A stretch of DNA of 64,000 nucleotides, taken from contig JACOUO010000008.1 in NCBI GenBank assembly GCA_016177845.1, positions 1 through 64,000 of the forward strand. The letters run 5' to 3'. The notes under the pieces were generated by a model. That model ran no database searches and was not told the DNA's origin. It saw only the letters and a program-made list of their open reading frames with translations. This document shows, piece after piece, positions 25,932 to 35,602 of this stretch. The position numbers and the translations under genes were made by a program. This stretch comes from Deltaproteobacteria bacterium (lineage in GTDB: Bacteria; Desulfobacterota; GWC2-55-46). Numbering within the stretch: the first letter of the stretch is position 1; each line of letters begins with the position of its first letter.

Positions 25932-26617
25932 CCCCTCACCTCATTACTATCAAAACGAGGCACAGTCATGCGACCCTTTTCAAGAACAGCCCGGAAAAAA
26001 CGTGGATTGGGCAGCCCCTTACTGAAATCCAGATCATGAAGCATCCAGCCAAGATCAAGCCTTTCTGGTAATCCATTAAATGTTTCAGGAAGCTCTTGTC
26101 CCTGGAGTAATGGTTCAAAATGTGCACTGAACTCCCGGCATCCAAGATAGGGCCTATTGAAGCATTGTCCCTTTTCAGCTCTCCTTAAAAACATTTCCTG
26201 GAATTTGATAACCGTGTCCGCCGGCCCTGCCTTTTCAGTCAGCTCGAAATATGCATGTATTGTATAACTCACATCTTTTAGAAACAGCCCTGCTCTCTGC
26301 TGACGCTCATCTTCGACATAGACCCCAAGATTTCCGCTGCCCTTTTTCATAGCTGTTATTGCGAGGTCCGTAGACATAACCACACCTACTTCATTGCGCC
26401 GTACAGATTCCCAGCGAATAGCCTTAAGCACATCAATTTGCTTAATGTGCCATTTTATTGCAGGTTTCCATAGGATGGCTTCCAATATCCCTCTGGCTGC
26501 AGACGGTGTCATTACATCATAAGAAACCCTTTCTACCTTCATCTCAGGCCGTGTAAAGCAAGCGTTATCCCCCCAAACTTTCAATCTCATAACTCGGCTA
26601 ACTTCAGGCTCACTCAT
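25928..26617 (-). CDS. cas5: Cas5c (Cas5d), crRNA-processing endonuclease
   Basis: In type I-C systems Cas5 replaces Cas6 and cuts the repeat hairpin. The 229-residue protein shows 'RLKVWGDNACFTRPEMKVERVSYDVMTPSAARGILEAILWKPAIKW', the Cas5c N-terminal core, and 'KGQCFNRPYLGCREFSAHFE'. A strong GAGGGG ribosome site lies before the ATG. It starts 22 bp downstream of cas3. The long stable stem in the repeat fits this enzyme. Confidence 0.96.
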   Translation of the reverse strand: MSEPEVSRVMRLKVWGDNACFTRPEMKVERVSYDVMTPSAARGILEAILWKPAIKWHIKQIDVLKAIRWESVRRNEVGVVMSTDLAITAMKKGSGNLGVYVEDERQQRAGLFLKDVSYTIHAYFELTEKAGPADTVIKFQEMFLRRAEKGQCFNRPYLGCREFSAHFEPLLQGQELPETFNGLPERLDLGWMLHDLDFSKGLPNPRFFRAVLEKGRMTVPRFDSNEVRG

Positions 26618-26639
26618 GCACCCCTCCTCTCGGAATTAA

Positions 26640-28841
26640 TCAGACCAGCAAATCATCAGGTTCATATACAATTGACCTGTCACCTAAAAAACCCAAATCA
26701 TTATGATATAAACCATTATGTGCTTGCACATAAATACCAGGATATAGTTCTATAATTCCTTCGTTTTTCAAAAGATTCTCATGCAGATATTTGGGAACAT
26801 TTACGGTATAGCGTTGCAATTTACGCATCAGCCACCTGTCCGGGCCATTTCTTTTCAACTTTTCAATCAAAGCAGCTCCTTCCAGATAATTTACGATTAC
26901 AGAGCCTTGTTTTGATTCGTCTATAATATGGAACTTATCTGCTGCGGTACGGAAGCTAAAATGTAATTCAGAATTCTTTGACAAATAATGCAAAATCCCA
27001 TGCTTATCAAGACCTTCTTTTCCCTTTAACCAGTAAAGTTCTTTAAAGAAATGTGTGAAGCGTTCAGGCGAAAGCGGGTCGGGAGCTTTTTCTGCCAGAA
27101 GTCTACGCCCAATCTCTCCAGCCTGCCTCAGATGTCCTGCAGGGATTTTGCTCTCCGGCATAAAAACAACGACTCTGCCTTTATCCATTTTTCCCTCTCT
27201 GTTACACCTCCCTGCTGCCTGAGCAATTGAATCAAGCCCGGCAACAGCCCGATATACCACCGGGAAGTCGAGATCGACACCGGCTTCAACCAATTGAGTG
27301 CTGATTACCCGTGTCGGCTCTCCATACCTTAGCCTTTTCTTAATCACAGAAATGGTATCAGAACGATGAGCGCCACACATAAGGGCAGAAAGATGGTATG
27401 TGCCTTCCGGCATTAATTGATGTAGTTTGCGGCAGTCATCACGCCTGTTCACTATGCATAAAACGGAAGGATATAGCTTTAGCTCAGAGGACAGTTCTTC
27501 CCAGGTCTTAGGCTTTAGCAAGTCTTCCAGAATCTCAACCTCTACCCGTTTAAGAGACTGATGAAGCGAACTCGGGTCTTCTATAATCTCCTTTGTTTCC
27601 TTAAATCCAGTTAAATTAAAATCAAAAGTACTCTGGGTGCATAAAGCTGGCTGGGTTGCCGTACTTAAAACCAGAGTAACTCCATAATTTTTATAAAGCT
27701 CCTGTAAGACAGCTAAAATGGGAGAGAGGAATTCGGCAGGTAACAGTTGGGCCTCGTCTAATATCACTACGCTGTCAACTATGTTATGGATTTTACGGCA
27801 GCGGCTTGGCCTACTCGCAAAGAGAGATTCAAAAAACTGAACAGAAGTAGTTACAATGATGGGTGCATCCCAGTTCTCAGAAGCCAGAGCATTCTTTTGA
27901 GTCCATTCACTTTCATCATCAGCATCAAAATTACTATGGTGCTCAATTACAATATCACCGAAAATATTCCTGAGAACATTCGCTGTCTGCTCGATGATGC
28001 TGGTATAAGGGATTACATATATAACCCTGCGCTTTTTATACCTTATTGCATGGTTGATAGCAAAGGCCATGGATGACAGGGTTTTGCCGCCTCCGGTTGG
28101 AACTGTTAAAGTAAAAATGGCAGGATTGTGTTCAGCCATTTCTATACACCGGGCTAAAATACCAGCGCGAATGATATTGACGGGAGTATTATCTGATTTT
28201 TTCTGCTTATCCGCCATATATGACTGAAAGGCAGGCAAAAGCTCTGAAATATCCGGATAGCCCTTTCGGGCTTCTGTATTATTTGAATCAAAAAATTCTT
28301 CAGTATCAAGAAAATCTGAATCTACCAAGCAAGAAAAAAGCATACGGATCCAAAGAGCCGGATCCGTGCCTTGTTTTGGCTTTTCCTTAGGTATTATTTG
28401 TTTAAGAACCTCTGTCGATGGATTTGATTCGAGGGCGTCTTCAAGGAGCTTTGTTTCTTTTAAACGCTGAGACAGAGAAGCCTGACCTGAATTTTCGCTT
28501 TGCCAATCAGGCAAACCTGCATGGTGACCCGATATAAGGTAGGCCATAATTCTTCCAATATAGGAGAATTCTCTTATAGCGTAAATAGCTCCAGCCGTAG
28601 AGTGGTTTACCTTTCCATGCTTAGTCTTCTTATTAGGCTCTAAGCTGGAACGAATCATCTTTTGAAAATCTTGAGAATGCTTACCGAGGTCATGCCAAAG
28701 TGCCGCAATTCTGCACCATTCTGCCGAATTGAATAGAGCTGCCATTTCTGCAGCCCTTATCGAGGTACTTATAAGATGGTCATAAAGGGCATGAAACCTA
28801 CCATCGTCAGAAAGATGGGCGAGCTTTATATCACTATCCAA
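26640..28841 (-). CDS. cas3: Cas3 helicase-nuclease, type I-C
   Basis: Cas3 degrades DNA marked by Cascade. The 733-residue protein has an N-terminal HD nuclease (His22, 'ALWHDLGKHSQDF' at about 47-59, then 'HSTAG' and 'SGHHAGLPDW') and an SF2 helicase: Walker A 'VPTGGGKTLSSMAFA', Walker B 'VVILDEAQLLP' (DEAQ instead of DEAH) and motif VI 'QAAGRCNREG'. The first codon is TTG at 28841 with AGGTGA nine bases upstream. It heads the cas operon. Confidence 0.96.
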   Translation of the reverse strand: MDSDIKLAHLSDDGRFHALYDHLISTSIRAAEMAALFNSAEWCRIAALWHDLGKHSQDFQKMIRSSLEPNKKTKHGKVNHSTAGAIYAIREFSYIGRIMAYLISGHHAGLPDWQSENSGQASLSQRLKETKLLEDALESNPSTEVLKQIIPKEKPKQGTDPALWIRMLFSCLVDSDFLDTEEFFDSNNTEARKGYPDISELLPAFQSYMADKQKKSDNTPVNIIRAGILARCIEMAEHNPAIFTLTVPTGGGKTLSSMAFAINHAIRYKKRRVIYVIPYTSIIEQTANVLRNIFGDIVIEHHSNFDADDESEWTQKNALASENWDAPIIVTTSVQFFESLFASRPSRCRKIHNIVDSVVILDEAQLLPAEFLSPILAVLQELYKNYGVTLVLSTATQPALCTQSTFDFNLTGFKETKEIIEDPSSLHQSLKRVEVEILEDLLKPKTWEELSSELKLYPSVLCIVNRRDDCRKLHQLMPEGTYHLSALMCGAHRSDTISVIKKRLRYGEPTRVISTQLVEAGVDLDFPVVYRAVAGLDSIAQAAGRCNREGKMDKGRVVVFMPESKIPAGHLRQAGEIGRRLLAEKAPDPLSPERFTHFFKELYWLKGKEGLDKHGILHYLSKNSELHFSFRTAADKFHIIDESKQGSVIVNYLEGAALIEKLKRNGPDRWLMRKLQRYTVNVPKYLHENLLKNEGIIELYPGIYVQAHNGLYHNDLGFLGDRSIVYEPDDLLV

Positions 28842-29320
28842 TAAATCAAATCACCTCAAAAAGTCTCAATAGTTACATTTTTTACAAATAAATAACAATC
28901 ATATTACCAATATTTAAAGGTATATTCAAATTAAATTTCATAAGATTTCATAATTACTTTAAAAAAAAGAAATTCTAAATAGCCCAAAATGCTTGCGATG
29001 TAAATAGTATAAGTTTCACCTGGTTAGTAGAGAGTTACTCTTGGCTTGCTGAGGCCATTTCGAAGTCGTATGGATTGATTTGTCCGAGTTAGCGTGAACC
29101 TGGTGCAATCGTAACCGAAACTGCTTAAATGGGTTTTCAGGGTCGGGAAGATCGGGATATACGAAATGGGTCAAGAACTGAAAAAGCTCTAAAAGATATT
29201 TTTTTAAAATTGACTGCTGCTGTAAACGGAAAAGTCTTACATATTTAACAAGGAGTTCTAACCTTTTCGAGTAAAAAGCTTCTGAGCTTAAAAATATAAA
29301 AACCTATTTTGTTTTTTATT
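28842..29320. other. non-coding region upstream of the cas operon
   Basis: The first ~140 bp are A+T-rich and should contain the cas promoter; I could not fix a single convincing -35/-10 pair. From about 29100 a 90-bp block resembles 30606-30714 (see repeat entry). No coding frame stands out. Confidence 0.5.
29101..29190. repeat. imperfect long repeat, copy A
   Basis: The block from GTAACCGAAACTGCTTAAA to CTGAAAAAGCTC aligns by eye, at roughly two thirds identity, with 30606-30714 (GTAACCGAATCTGCCTTAAA ... CTGAAAAAGTGC). Both have GAAATGGGTC/GGAATGGGTC in the same place. The two copies flank the polymerase remnant and the IS21 derivative. Confidence 0.5.
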
Positions 29321-30057
29321 TCAAACCTTTATATCCAGCAGCGGAAGCCCCAGCCTCTGTCTTTTATTTTCACCCTTAAAGAGCTCTGTCTTTCTATTGG
29401 GCACATCGCCCCTCTCCCCTTCGTGCTGGCGTTGAAGCTTTACAGGCAGGCTTGAGACATGCTGGACCGTATGCTTACCAAAAGTCTTCGACAATCTATC
29501 AATGGCTTCGTACAATCGGGACATCTTTTCTATCTTTGCAGGATCATCAAACAAGGTAAGCTGCACAGAATTTTCAGGCACAAGGCCTGCTAAAACAACG
29601 CCCGTTGCAGGGTACGCCGTAGGCCTCATTATTTGAGTTCAACGCAATGGTGCCTGAACTCCTGTGTTTTAAGGAATAACATAAGTACCTTTGCCGAAAG
29701 CTTATATCGCCTTGCCTTGATGCAGGCGTTCTCAAGATTACGCGATAGCTGTCCAAAGAGAAACTGCTCGTCATTCGATGGATGGGTAAAGGTCTTTGTC
29801 TTACTTATGGATTTGTATTCCTCTTTTCAGATGTGGTAACCGGGTTTACGCTCCTGCCATTGAGTTCATCCCATTCCTCACTAAGGCTTGGAAAAATACT
29901 TGTTTATGAACCCTCATCCTTTCCGGGAAAGTCAAGCGCCGTCCTTACTCCGTTTTTTTTTAAGCAGCTCCGAGGTATTCGCCCCTATGCCCCAGACCTT
30001 CTCTATCGGCAAATTGGCCAGTTAGGTATGAATATCCCGTCCGGGTATTATCGTAAG
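29321..30057 (-). pseudogene. decayed Y-family DNA polymerase (DinB/UmuC type), C-terminal half
   Basis: Pieces of a translesion polymerase are spread over three frames. In order they are 'IPGRDIHT*LANLPIEKVWGIGANTSELL', 'GVRTALDFPGKDEG', 'FINKYFSKP', 'EEWDELNGRSVNPV', 'EYKSISKTKTFTHPSNDEQFLFGQLSRNLENACIKARRYKLSAKVLMLFLKTQEF' and 'RPTAYPATGVVLAGLVPENSVQLTLFDDP'. At least four frameshifts and one in-frame TAA are needed to read it. The catalytic palm is missing because the IS21 derivative begins at 30058. The intact-looking 29321-29629 ORF is only the last part. Confidence 0.85.
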
Positions 30058-30443
30058 TGTCAATGGGCATGTCACCCCCTGTGGGCAATGAAAATTAACC
30101 CCCTGCCAGAAAAGGGGTAGCGAATATGGCAGCAGAATCGGTATGTTTACTCCCGAGGATCACATCGGGAGGGCAGGAGATGGTCAATGGGGATTTATGG
30201 CATGAGATTCATAGCAGGTTTAAGCTTAAGGACGGTATGAAAAAGGCGCTTTGATGCTCACTTCAAACAGAAGCTTCAGCCAATGGAACGAGGTGTTCGG
30301 CGACCAGGTAATCGCCACGGCGCTCCTTGACCGGATACTGCAAAGCTGGGCTCAGCAGAAACCAAGAGGAAGAAAACTAAACCGGCATAGGGGGTAAATT
30401 TTCAAAGCCCCAAAGGGGTAAAAATTCATTGCCCATTGGCACA
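30058..30443 (+). mobile_element. internally deleted IS21-family element (~386 bp)
   Basis: The ends are inverted: TGTCAATGGGCATG at 30058 and ...CATTGCCCATTGGCACA ending at 30443. Inside, an ATG at about 30181 starts 'MVNGDLWHEIHSRFKLKDGMKKAL', like the first residues of IstA, and stops at once. Then 'LMLTSNRSFSQWNEVFGDQVIATALLDRILQ' reads like the C-terminal region of the IstB ATPase. Almost all of istA and most of istB are missing, so it is a non-autonomous deletion derivative. Confidence 0.7.
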
Positions 30444-31001
30444 AAGGACAGCTTCATGTATCCGAAAGTCCTGAAAGCCGGCTCTCCGAAGGAGGCGTTT
30501 TATCTTCTTCAGGAATGGGACAGCTTCGCTTTTAGACCTGCCAAAGGATCTTGATGAATGGCCACCAACAAACCAAAAAAGTGATCCTTGGCCATCATAT
30601 CAATGTCACCAAATTGTAACCGAATCTGCCTTAAAGGCGATTATGGGACAGAAAAGACAGAATATGCGGAATGGGTCTAAGTACCTTAAAATACTTTAAA
30701 ATCTGAAAAAGTGCAGGTAGAAAGCCAGGTTACAGTTTTTTATTCAAACGAACTCTCAAGGCTAAAACAGGTGTTCGAATCCCGTTAGGACCGCCAAGAG
30801 AATCCGGGGGTTGCAGAGATGCAATCCCTTTTTTAGTTTTAGAGGCCCAAAGGGATGAGAACCCGTAGGGTTCGACAATCTTGCAGGACAGCAAGATTGC
30901 ACTTTTGCTACTTCCCGAAACAACTGCGCTTTTAAATGTAAGAAATACATACTAACTTTTCGGCAGTCATAACTATATGAATTACTTATCTCATAAAAGG
31001 G
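30444..31001. other. decayed non-coding region
   Basis: About 560 bp without a convincing gene. Short plus-strand frames after 30460 (containing 'KAGSPKEAFYLLQEWDSFAF') look like a protein fragment, but I cannot place them. The second copy of the imperfect repeat lies at 30606-30714. A T-loop-like GTTCGAATCCC at about 30774 is not part of a foldable tRNA. Confidence 0.4.
30606..30714. repeat. imperfect long repeat, copy B
   Basis: Partner of 29101-29190 in the same orientation, slightly longer because of an insertion near the CTTAAAATACTTTAAAA stretch. It may be the residue of a second copy of one insertion element. Confidence 0.45.
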
Positions 31002-33629
31002 TCAGACAACCTTTAAAAAAGCATCTACGACTTTGGGATCGAATTGGGTTCCGGAGCATTTCTTTATCTCATTTATTATAGCTTCCATGGGCTTGCCTTT
31101 TCTGTAAGGCCTATCAGCGCCCATTATATCCATCGTATCCGCAACGCAGAGCACTCTTGCCATAAGCGGGATACCTTCTCCCTTAAGTCCTTCAGGATAT
31201 CCATTTCCATCATAAAATTCATGATGGTATTTGATGCCTGGGATTATAGCTTTAAGCTGCTTGATAGGCTCAATTATCTCAGCCCCTTTCAAAGGATGCT
31301 GCCTTATAATACTCAACTCCTCACTGGTCAATTTTTCCGGTTTATCAAGTAACTCCGCAAAACCGCCCAGTTTACCTATATCGTGCAAAAGACAGGTAAG
31401 TTCTAGGTTTCTCAAGCTCTTTTCATCAAGGCCAAGTTCTTTTCCGATTCTCAAGGCTATTTTGGTAACTCTCTCCGAATGGCCCAAAGTCCAAGGGCTC
31501 TTTGCGTCTATGGACTTTGAAAGCGCCCTTACAGTACCGAGGAACAAATCCTCCAAATCGCTTATCAAGCGGGAATTTTCCAAGGCAATCCCTATATGAG
31601 TTGAGAGTTTTTCAAGTGTTGCAAGGTCTTCCCTTGAGAATGCGGCCACCCTCTTTGCCCCTACCGCCAGAACGCCAATAATCTCCCCTTTTACAGTTAG
31701 AGGCACTCTGACATGAGATAAATATCCAGACTCCAAAAAAGTCCTCTCTATCTGAGGGAGTTGTTCTTTTATTTCATTCAAGTTAGCTGTATATTGTGGT
31801 CTCCCAGTTCTGATGACATTTAAAGCATTGGTATTTTCAAAAGGAATCAAAGTGCCTTTTGGTATTGACGAGCCAAAACCTGCACGATATATGAATCCGT
31901 TGTTCTCTTTATCGACTATAGCCACAGTAGCCCTCTCACAGGATATCACTTTTGATATAAGGTTTACCGACATCTCCAATATTGTATTAGAGTCAAAGGT
32001 TGAGAGTATATTCCTGTCGATATCATGCATTGCCTGAATAACACCGATTTTACGGGATAGTTCGATGGTTTTGTCCGCCATTTCTTTATACAGTCGCGCC
32101 TGCTCCATGGCAGTTGCCACCTGATTGGCTATGCCGTTCATCACCGTAATATCCCTTTCACTGAACCCGCCTGATGACTTTGTATTGGATGAGAGGTATA
32201 TGCAACTCAATATGCCCAAGCGGCCTGTTTTGGCCATAACAGGTATGATGGCGCAGGTACCCATATTCTCGAGCCATTTGTAAAATAACTTTAATTCGTA
32301 AGGATCCGTGTCACCTATAGGCAGCATATTGGCAAACAATATGGTATTTGATTCAACTGCCTCTTTGACAAAAGGCAATTGTTCATTCATTGAATTACTT
32401 TTAAAGAAGGGCACCTGTTCAGTTTGCAAACCCAACGACTCACTCGGCCTGAACCGTCTCATCTCGTCGTCCCAAATATATGAAAGGCAGATATCGCACC
32501 CCAAAATTTTTGTGGCACAATGTACACTTTGCCTCAATATCTCTTCTGTATGGATGAACCTTGCCGTAGCCCTTACAATCATGAGCATATTTGAGGTAAT
32601 TTCCATTTCCTGCTTTAATTCCCTTTCAGCCAGCTTGCGTTTTGTAATATCCCTTACTATGCCGGTGAATAAATATGAAGAGCCTGTTTTCAGCGCTGAG
32701 AGGCTCAATTCAACAGGTATCATAATTCCGTCTTTTCTCATTGCCTCAAGCTCTACCATGGTGCCAATCACCTTTCCAGAACCAGTGTTCAAGAATCTTT
32801 TTACACCTTCGATATGCTTATCTTTGTATTTCCCGGGGACGATGATATCGATAAGGCTGCCGACAACCTCTTCTTGAGAATATCCTAACACCCTGGATGC
32901 TGCCTGATTCCATTGAGTAATTACCCGGTCCTGGTTCATGGAGATAATGGCGTCTGTCGAGGTCTCTACAAGTCCCCTGTAGCGTTCCACAGAGGCCATA
33001 AGCTCCTCTCTTGCCTTCTTCGCCTCAGTTATATCCTCCATGACGTGGGTAAAATAGAAAATATCTTCACCCCTTTTGCCTTTTACATGAAGTTTGAAGA
33101 ACCGTATCTTGAAAGTACGGTTTATCTCAGGTACGGTAATTTCCTCTTGCTCTTCTTTCTGTTGCTCTATAATCTCCCCTTTTGTAATCTTTATGCAGGT
33201 CTTGAACCTGCCTTCCATTTTGGGGAAAACCTCGAAATACGGCTTGCCTATTATCTGCTTGAACGGAAGCCCTGCAAGGACCTGATAAGCCTTGTTGCAT
33301 CTTACAATCCTGCCCTCAGAGTCATGAATTAAAAGCGGATCACTGAAGCTGTCAACAGTAGCCTCCCATTCATTTTTTGCCATGATAAGCTCTTCTTCTT
33401 TTTTCCGCAACAACAGAACAGACCTGAGGGAAAAGCTCAGCGCGACAATCATTAAGGCCAGAAGAGAGCGCATCAGAAATTCATCAAGGTTATCGAAGGA
33501 TATAAAGGAGGCGAACAGACTCGGCTCATGTAACACTAAAAAATGCAACACTGTTTCAACGAGCCAATACAGGGAAGCTATCAGAATGCCTGTTAGTATT
33601 ATTTTATTATATCGGCACTTGTGTTCCAC
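31002..33629 (-). CDS. membrane sensor with PAS, GAF and HD-GYP domains
   Basis: HD-GYP domains hydrolyse cyclic di-GMP. The 875-residue protein has two membrane helices (about 11-31 and 52-72), PAS domains near 85-190 and 210-330 ('VETSTDAIISMNQDRVITQWNQAASRVLGYSQEEVVG'), two GAF domains near 345-500 and 525-680, and a C-terminal HD-GYP: 'HSERVTKIALRIG', 'CLLHDIGKLGG', 'KYHHEFYDGNGYPEGLKGEGIPLMARVLCVAD'. All HD and GYP residues are present, so it is probably an active phosphodiesterase. No operon partner is evident. The nearby surface-polysaccharide genes are plausible targets of the signal, by inference. Confidence 0.92.
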   Translation of the reverse strand: MEHKCRYNKIILTGILIASLYWLVETVLHFLVLHEPSLFASFISFDNLDEFLMRSLLALMIVALSFSLRSVLLLRKKEEELIMAKNEWEATVDSFSDPLLIHDSEGRIVRCNKAYQVLAGLPFKQIIGKPYFEVFPKMEGRFKTCIKITKGEIIEQQKEEQEEITVPEINRTFKIRFFKLHVKGKRGEDIFYFTHVMEDITEAKKAREELMASVERYRGLVETSTDAIISMNQDRVITQWNQAASRVLGYSQEEVVGSLIDIIVPGKYKDKHIEGVKRFLNTGSGKVIGTMVELEAMRKDGIMIPVELSLSALKTGSSYLFTGIVRDITKRKLAERELKQEMEITSNMLMIVRATARFIHTEEILRQSVHCATKILGCDICLSYIWDDEMRRFRPSESLGLQTEQVPFFKSNSMNEQLPFVKEAVESNTILFANMLPIGDTDPYELKLFYKWLENMGTCAIIPVMAKTGRLGILSCIYLSSNTKSSGGFSERDITVMNGIANQVATAMEQARLYKEMADKTIELSRKIGVIQAMHDIDRNILSTFDSNTILEMSVNLISKVISCERATVAIVDKENNGFIYRAGFGSSIPKGTLIPFENTNALNVIRTGRPQYTANLNEIKEQLPQIERTFLESGYLSHVRVPLTVKGEIIGVLAVGAKRVAAFSREDLATLEKLSTHIGIALENSRLISDLEDLFLGTVRALSKSIDAKSPWTLGHSERVTKIALRIGKELGLDEKSLRNLELTCLLHDIGKLGGFAELLDKPEKLTSEELSIIRQHPLKGAEIIEPIKQLKAIIPGIKYHHEFYDGNGYPEGLKGEGIPLMARVLCVADTMDIMGADRPYRKGKPMEAIINEIKKCSGTQFDPKVVDAFLKVV

Positions 33630-34164
33630 AATATCTCCGTAAACCGTTCAGGAGATCAGAAAAAAAATACCCACAGACCATCAGGAGAAAACAGGTAAAA
33701 TTCAAAGCCGAAGTCAGATTAGAAAATCAGAGCAGACAAACTCATTAATTGATGGGTGCCGCCTTCACAGCAATCCTGCTGTTTGGCATATATCAGGGGC
33801 TCTTAATGATGGGTTAAAAAAGATGATGGAAAACTATTCATAAAAACAATAAAGCACCACTAATACCATACCACACTGCCCTTACTAAAACAACAAAAAT
33901 GCCATTACAAAGAGATACTTACGAATTTTTCGGGAGTCATGGGATATGCATGCGATTGTAAAAATGTTTTGTAATTTTACTCTATTTGTGTGATACTTTT
34001 ACAAGTTTATAGAACTGAATATTATCAGATTTCTCATCCCATATCTGTATTCCTCTCCGGTAGTTCCTCGACAAAATCCTGCTGAAAAAGATGAGTTTCG
34101 CAACAGCGCACTTCAGCCGGTTGCCTTTTTGGTCCTAATCGGTCTGAGCCTCGAGACGGGTTTC
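33630..34164. other. divergent intergenic region, HD-GYP gene / MBOAT gene
   Basis: About 535 bp between divergent genes, so promoters for both are expected. I see no reliable sigma54 box, no c-di-GMP riboswitch pattern and no coding frame. Confidence 0.5.
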
Positions 34165-35601
34165 ATGCTTTTCAATTCCTACGCATTCATATTCCTTTTC
34201 CTTCCCATTTCCTTGATCGTATATCTTTTTCTGAACAGCCGGAATCTTTTCACGCTCTCAAGATTATGGCTGTTTCTGGCATCCCTTTTCTTTTATGGAT
34301 GGTGGGACATGAAATATGTCCTCCTTATCCTTGCAAGCATCCTGTTCAATTACATGGCAGGCACCGCGCTTCTAAAAAACAAAAGCAGGCCCATACTCGT
34401 TTTTGGAATATGCGCAAATATCCTTCTCCTGTTCTATTACAAATATGTCGATTTCTTCATTTACAATATCAATTATCTAACCGGCTTACAGGCGAGCCTC
34501 CTGAATATAATCCTGCCACTTGGCATAAGTTTCTTTACATTTACCCAGATAGCATTTCTCGTCGACTCATACCGGGGTGAGGCAAAAGAGTACAGCCTCC
34601 TGAACTATTGCCTGTTCGTAACTTTTTTCCCCCATCTGCTGGCCGGTCCCATTATCCACCATAAAGAGATGATGCCTCAGTTCGAGGATACTAAAAATAA
34701 ATCCCTGAACTACAGGAATCTGTCCTTGGGCATAAGCCTGTTTTTTATTGGTCTTTTTAAAAAAGTGGTTATAGCCGACACACTTCTTGTATATGCTAAC
34801 AACGGCTTTGACATAACTTCAAGCCTCCAGTTTATAGAGGCATGGCAGACAAGCCTTGCCTATACATTCCAGCTTTATTTTGATTTCTCCGGCTATACAG
34901 ACATGGCTCTCGGCAGCGCCCTGATGTTCAACATTGTACTGCCTGTAAATTTCAATAGCCCCTATAAGGCTCTAAACATCCAGGACTTCTGGAAGAGGTG
35001 GCATATGACCCTCAGCAGATTTCTGAGGGATTACATCTACATCCCTTTGGGAGGAAGCAGGGTATCCGAGCAGAGGACCCTTATCAATCTGACACTGGTT
35101 TTCCTGATAGGGGGACTATGGCACGGCGCCGGATGGCTGTTCGTCATCTGGGGAGGGCTTCACGGGCTTGCAACGGTAACTCACAGGCTATGGGGCAAGC
35201 TCAATCTCAGAATGCCCAAGGCGCTGGCGTGGTTCCTGACATTCAACTTCGTAAATATCACATGGGTATTTTTCAGGGCTAAAAGCGTCAAGGACGCTAT
35301 GAAAGTGCTCCAAGGCATGTTCGGCCTGAACGGCTTTGGCCTGCAAGATATCTATGCCAACAGCTCTGCGTTAATAAAAGACTACAACATAAGGCTTCTC
35401 ATGAAAAACACGAGTTTCAGCGAACAGGCCCTCTTGATGATTTTAGTGGCACTTCTTGTTTCTTTGCTGTTCAGGAATTCAAATGAGATCGCAATGAGAT
35501 TCAAACCAAATCTCGCTTTCCTTATAATCACGGTACTCCTTACGGCAATTTCAGTTTTATATCTCGGAAAACATTCGGAATTTTTATACTTCAGGTTTTA
35601 G
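34165..35601 (+). CDS. MBOAT-family O-acyltransferase (AlgI/DltB-like)
   Basis: These membrane enzymes move acyl groups across the inner membrane for O-acetylation of alginate, cellulose, teichoic acid or other polymers. I start at ATG 34165 ('MLFNSYAFIFLFLPISLIVY'), giving 478 residues; the frame's earlier TTG at 34129 adds an unlikely tail. About ten membrane segments are visible. AlgI-type motifs are 'FFPHLLAGPIIHHKEMMPQF', 'YFDFSGYTDMALG', 'NFNSPYKALNIQDFWKRWHMTLSRFLRDYIYIPLGG' and the catalytic His in 'GLWHGAGWLFVIWGGLHG'. The SGNH-like gene follows at once. Confidence 0.93.
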   Translation: MLFNSYAFIFLFLPISLIVYLFLNSRNLFTLSRLWLFLASLFFYGWWDMKYVLLILASILFNYMAGTALLKNKSRPILVFGICANILLLFYYKYVDFFIYNINYLTGLQASLLNIILPLGISFFTFTQIAFLVDSYRGEAKEYSLLNYCLFVTFFPHLLAGPIIHHKEMMPQFEDTKNKSLNYRNLSLGISLFFIGLFKKVVIADTLLVYANNGFDITSSLQFIEAWQTSLAYTFQLYFDFSGYTDMALGSALMFNIVLPVNFNSPYKALNIQDFWKRWHMTLSRFLRDYIYIPLGGSRVSEQRTLINLTLVFLIGGLWHGAGWLFVIWGGLHGLATVTHRLWGKLNLRMPKALAWFLTFNFVNITWVFFRAKSVKDAMKVLQGMFGLNGFGLQDIYANSSALIKDYNIRLLMKNTSFSEQALLMILVALLVSLLFRNSNEIAMRFKPNLAFLIITVLLTAISVLYLGKHSEFLYFRF

Positions 35602-35602
35602 C

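Noticed and set aside
30740-30800. tRNA-like 3' half (GTTCGAATCCC ... GGACCGCCA)
   Set aside because: The T stem does not pair and no D arm, anticodon arm or acceptor partner is present; at most a fragment.
33630-34164. c-di-GMP riboswitch or sigma54 promoter between the HD-GYP and MBOAT genes
   Set aside because: I looked for the GEMM core and for GG-N10-GC spacing and found neither convincingly.
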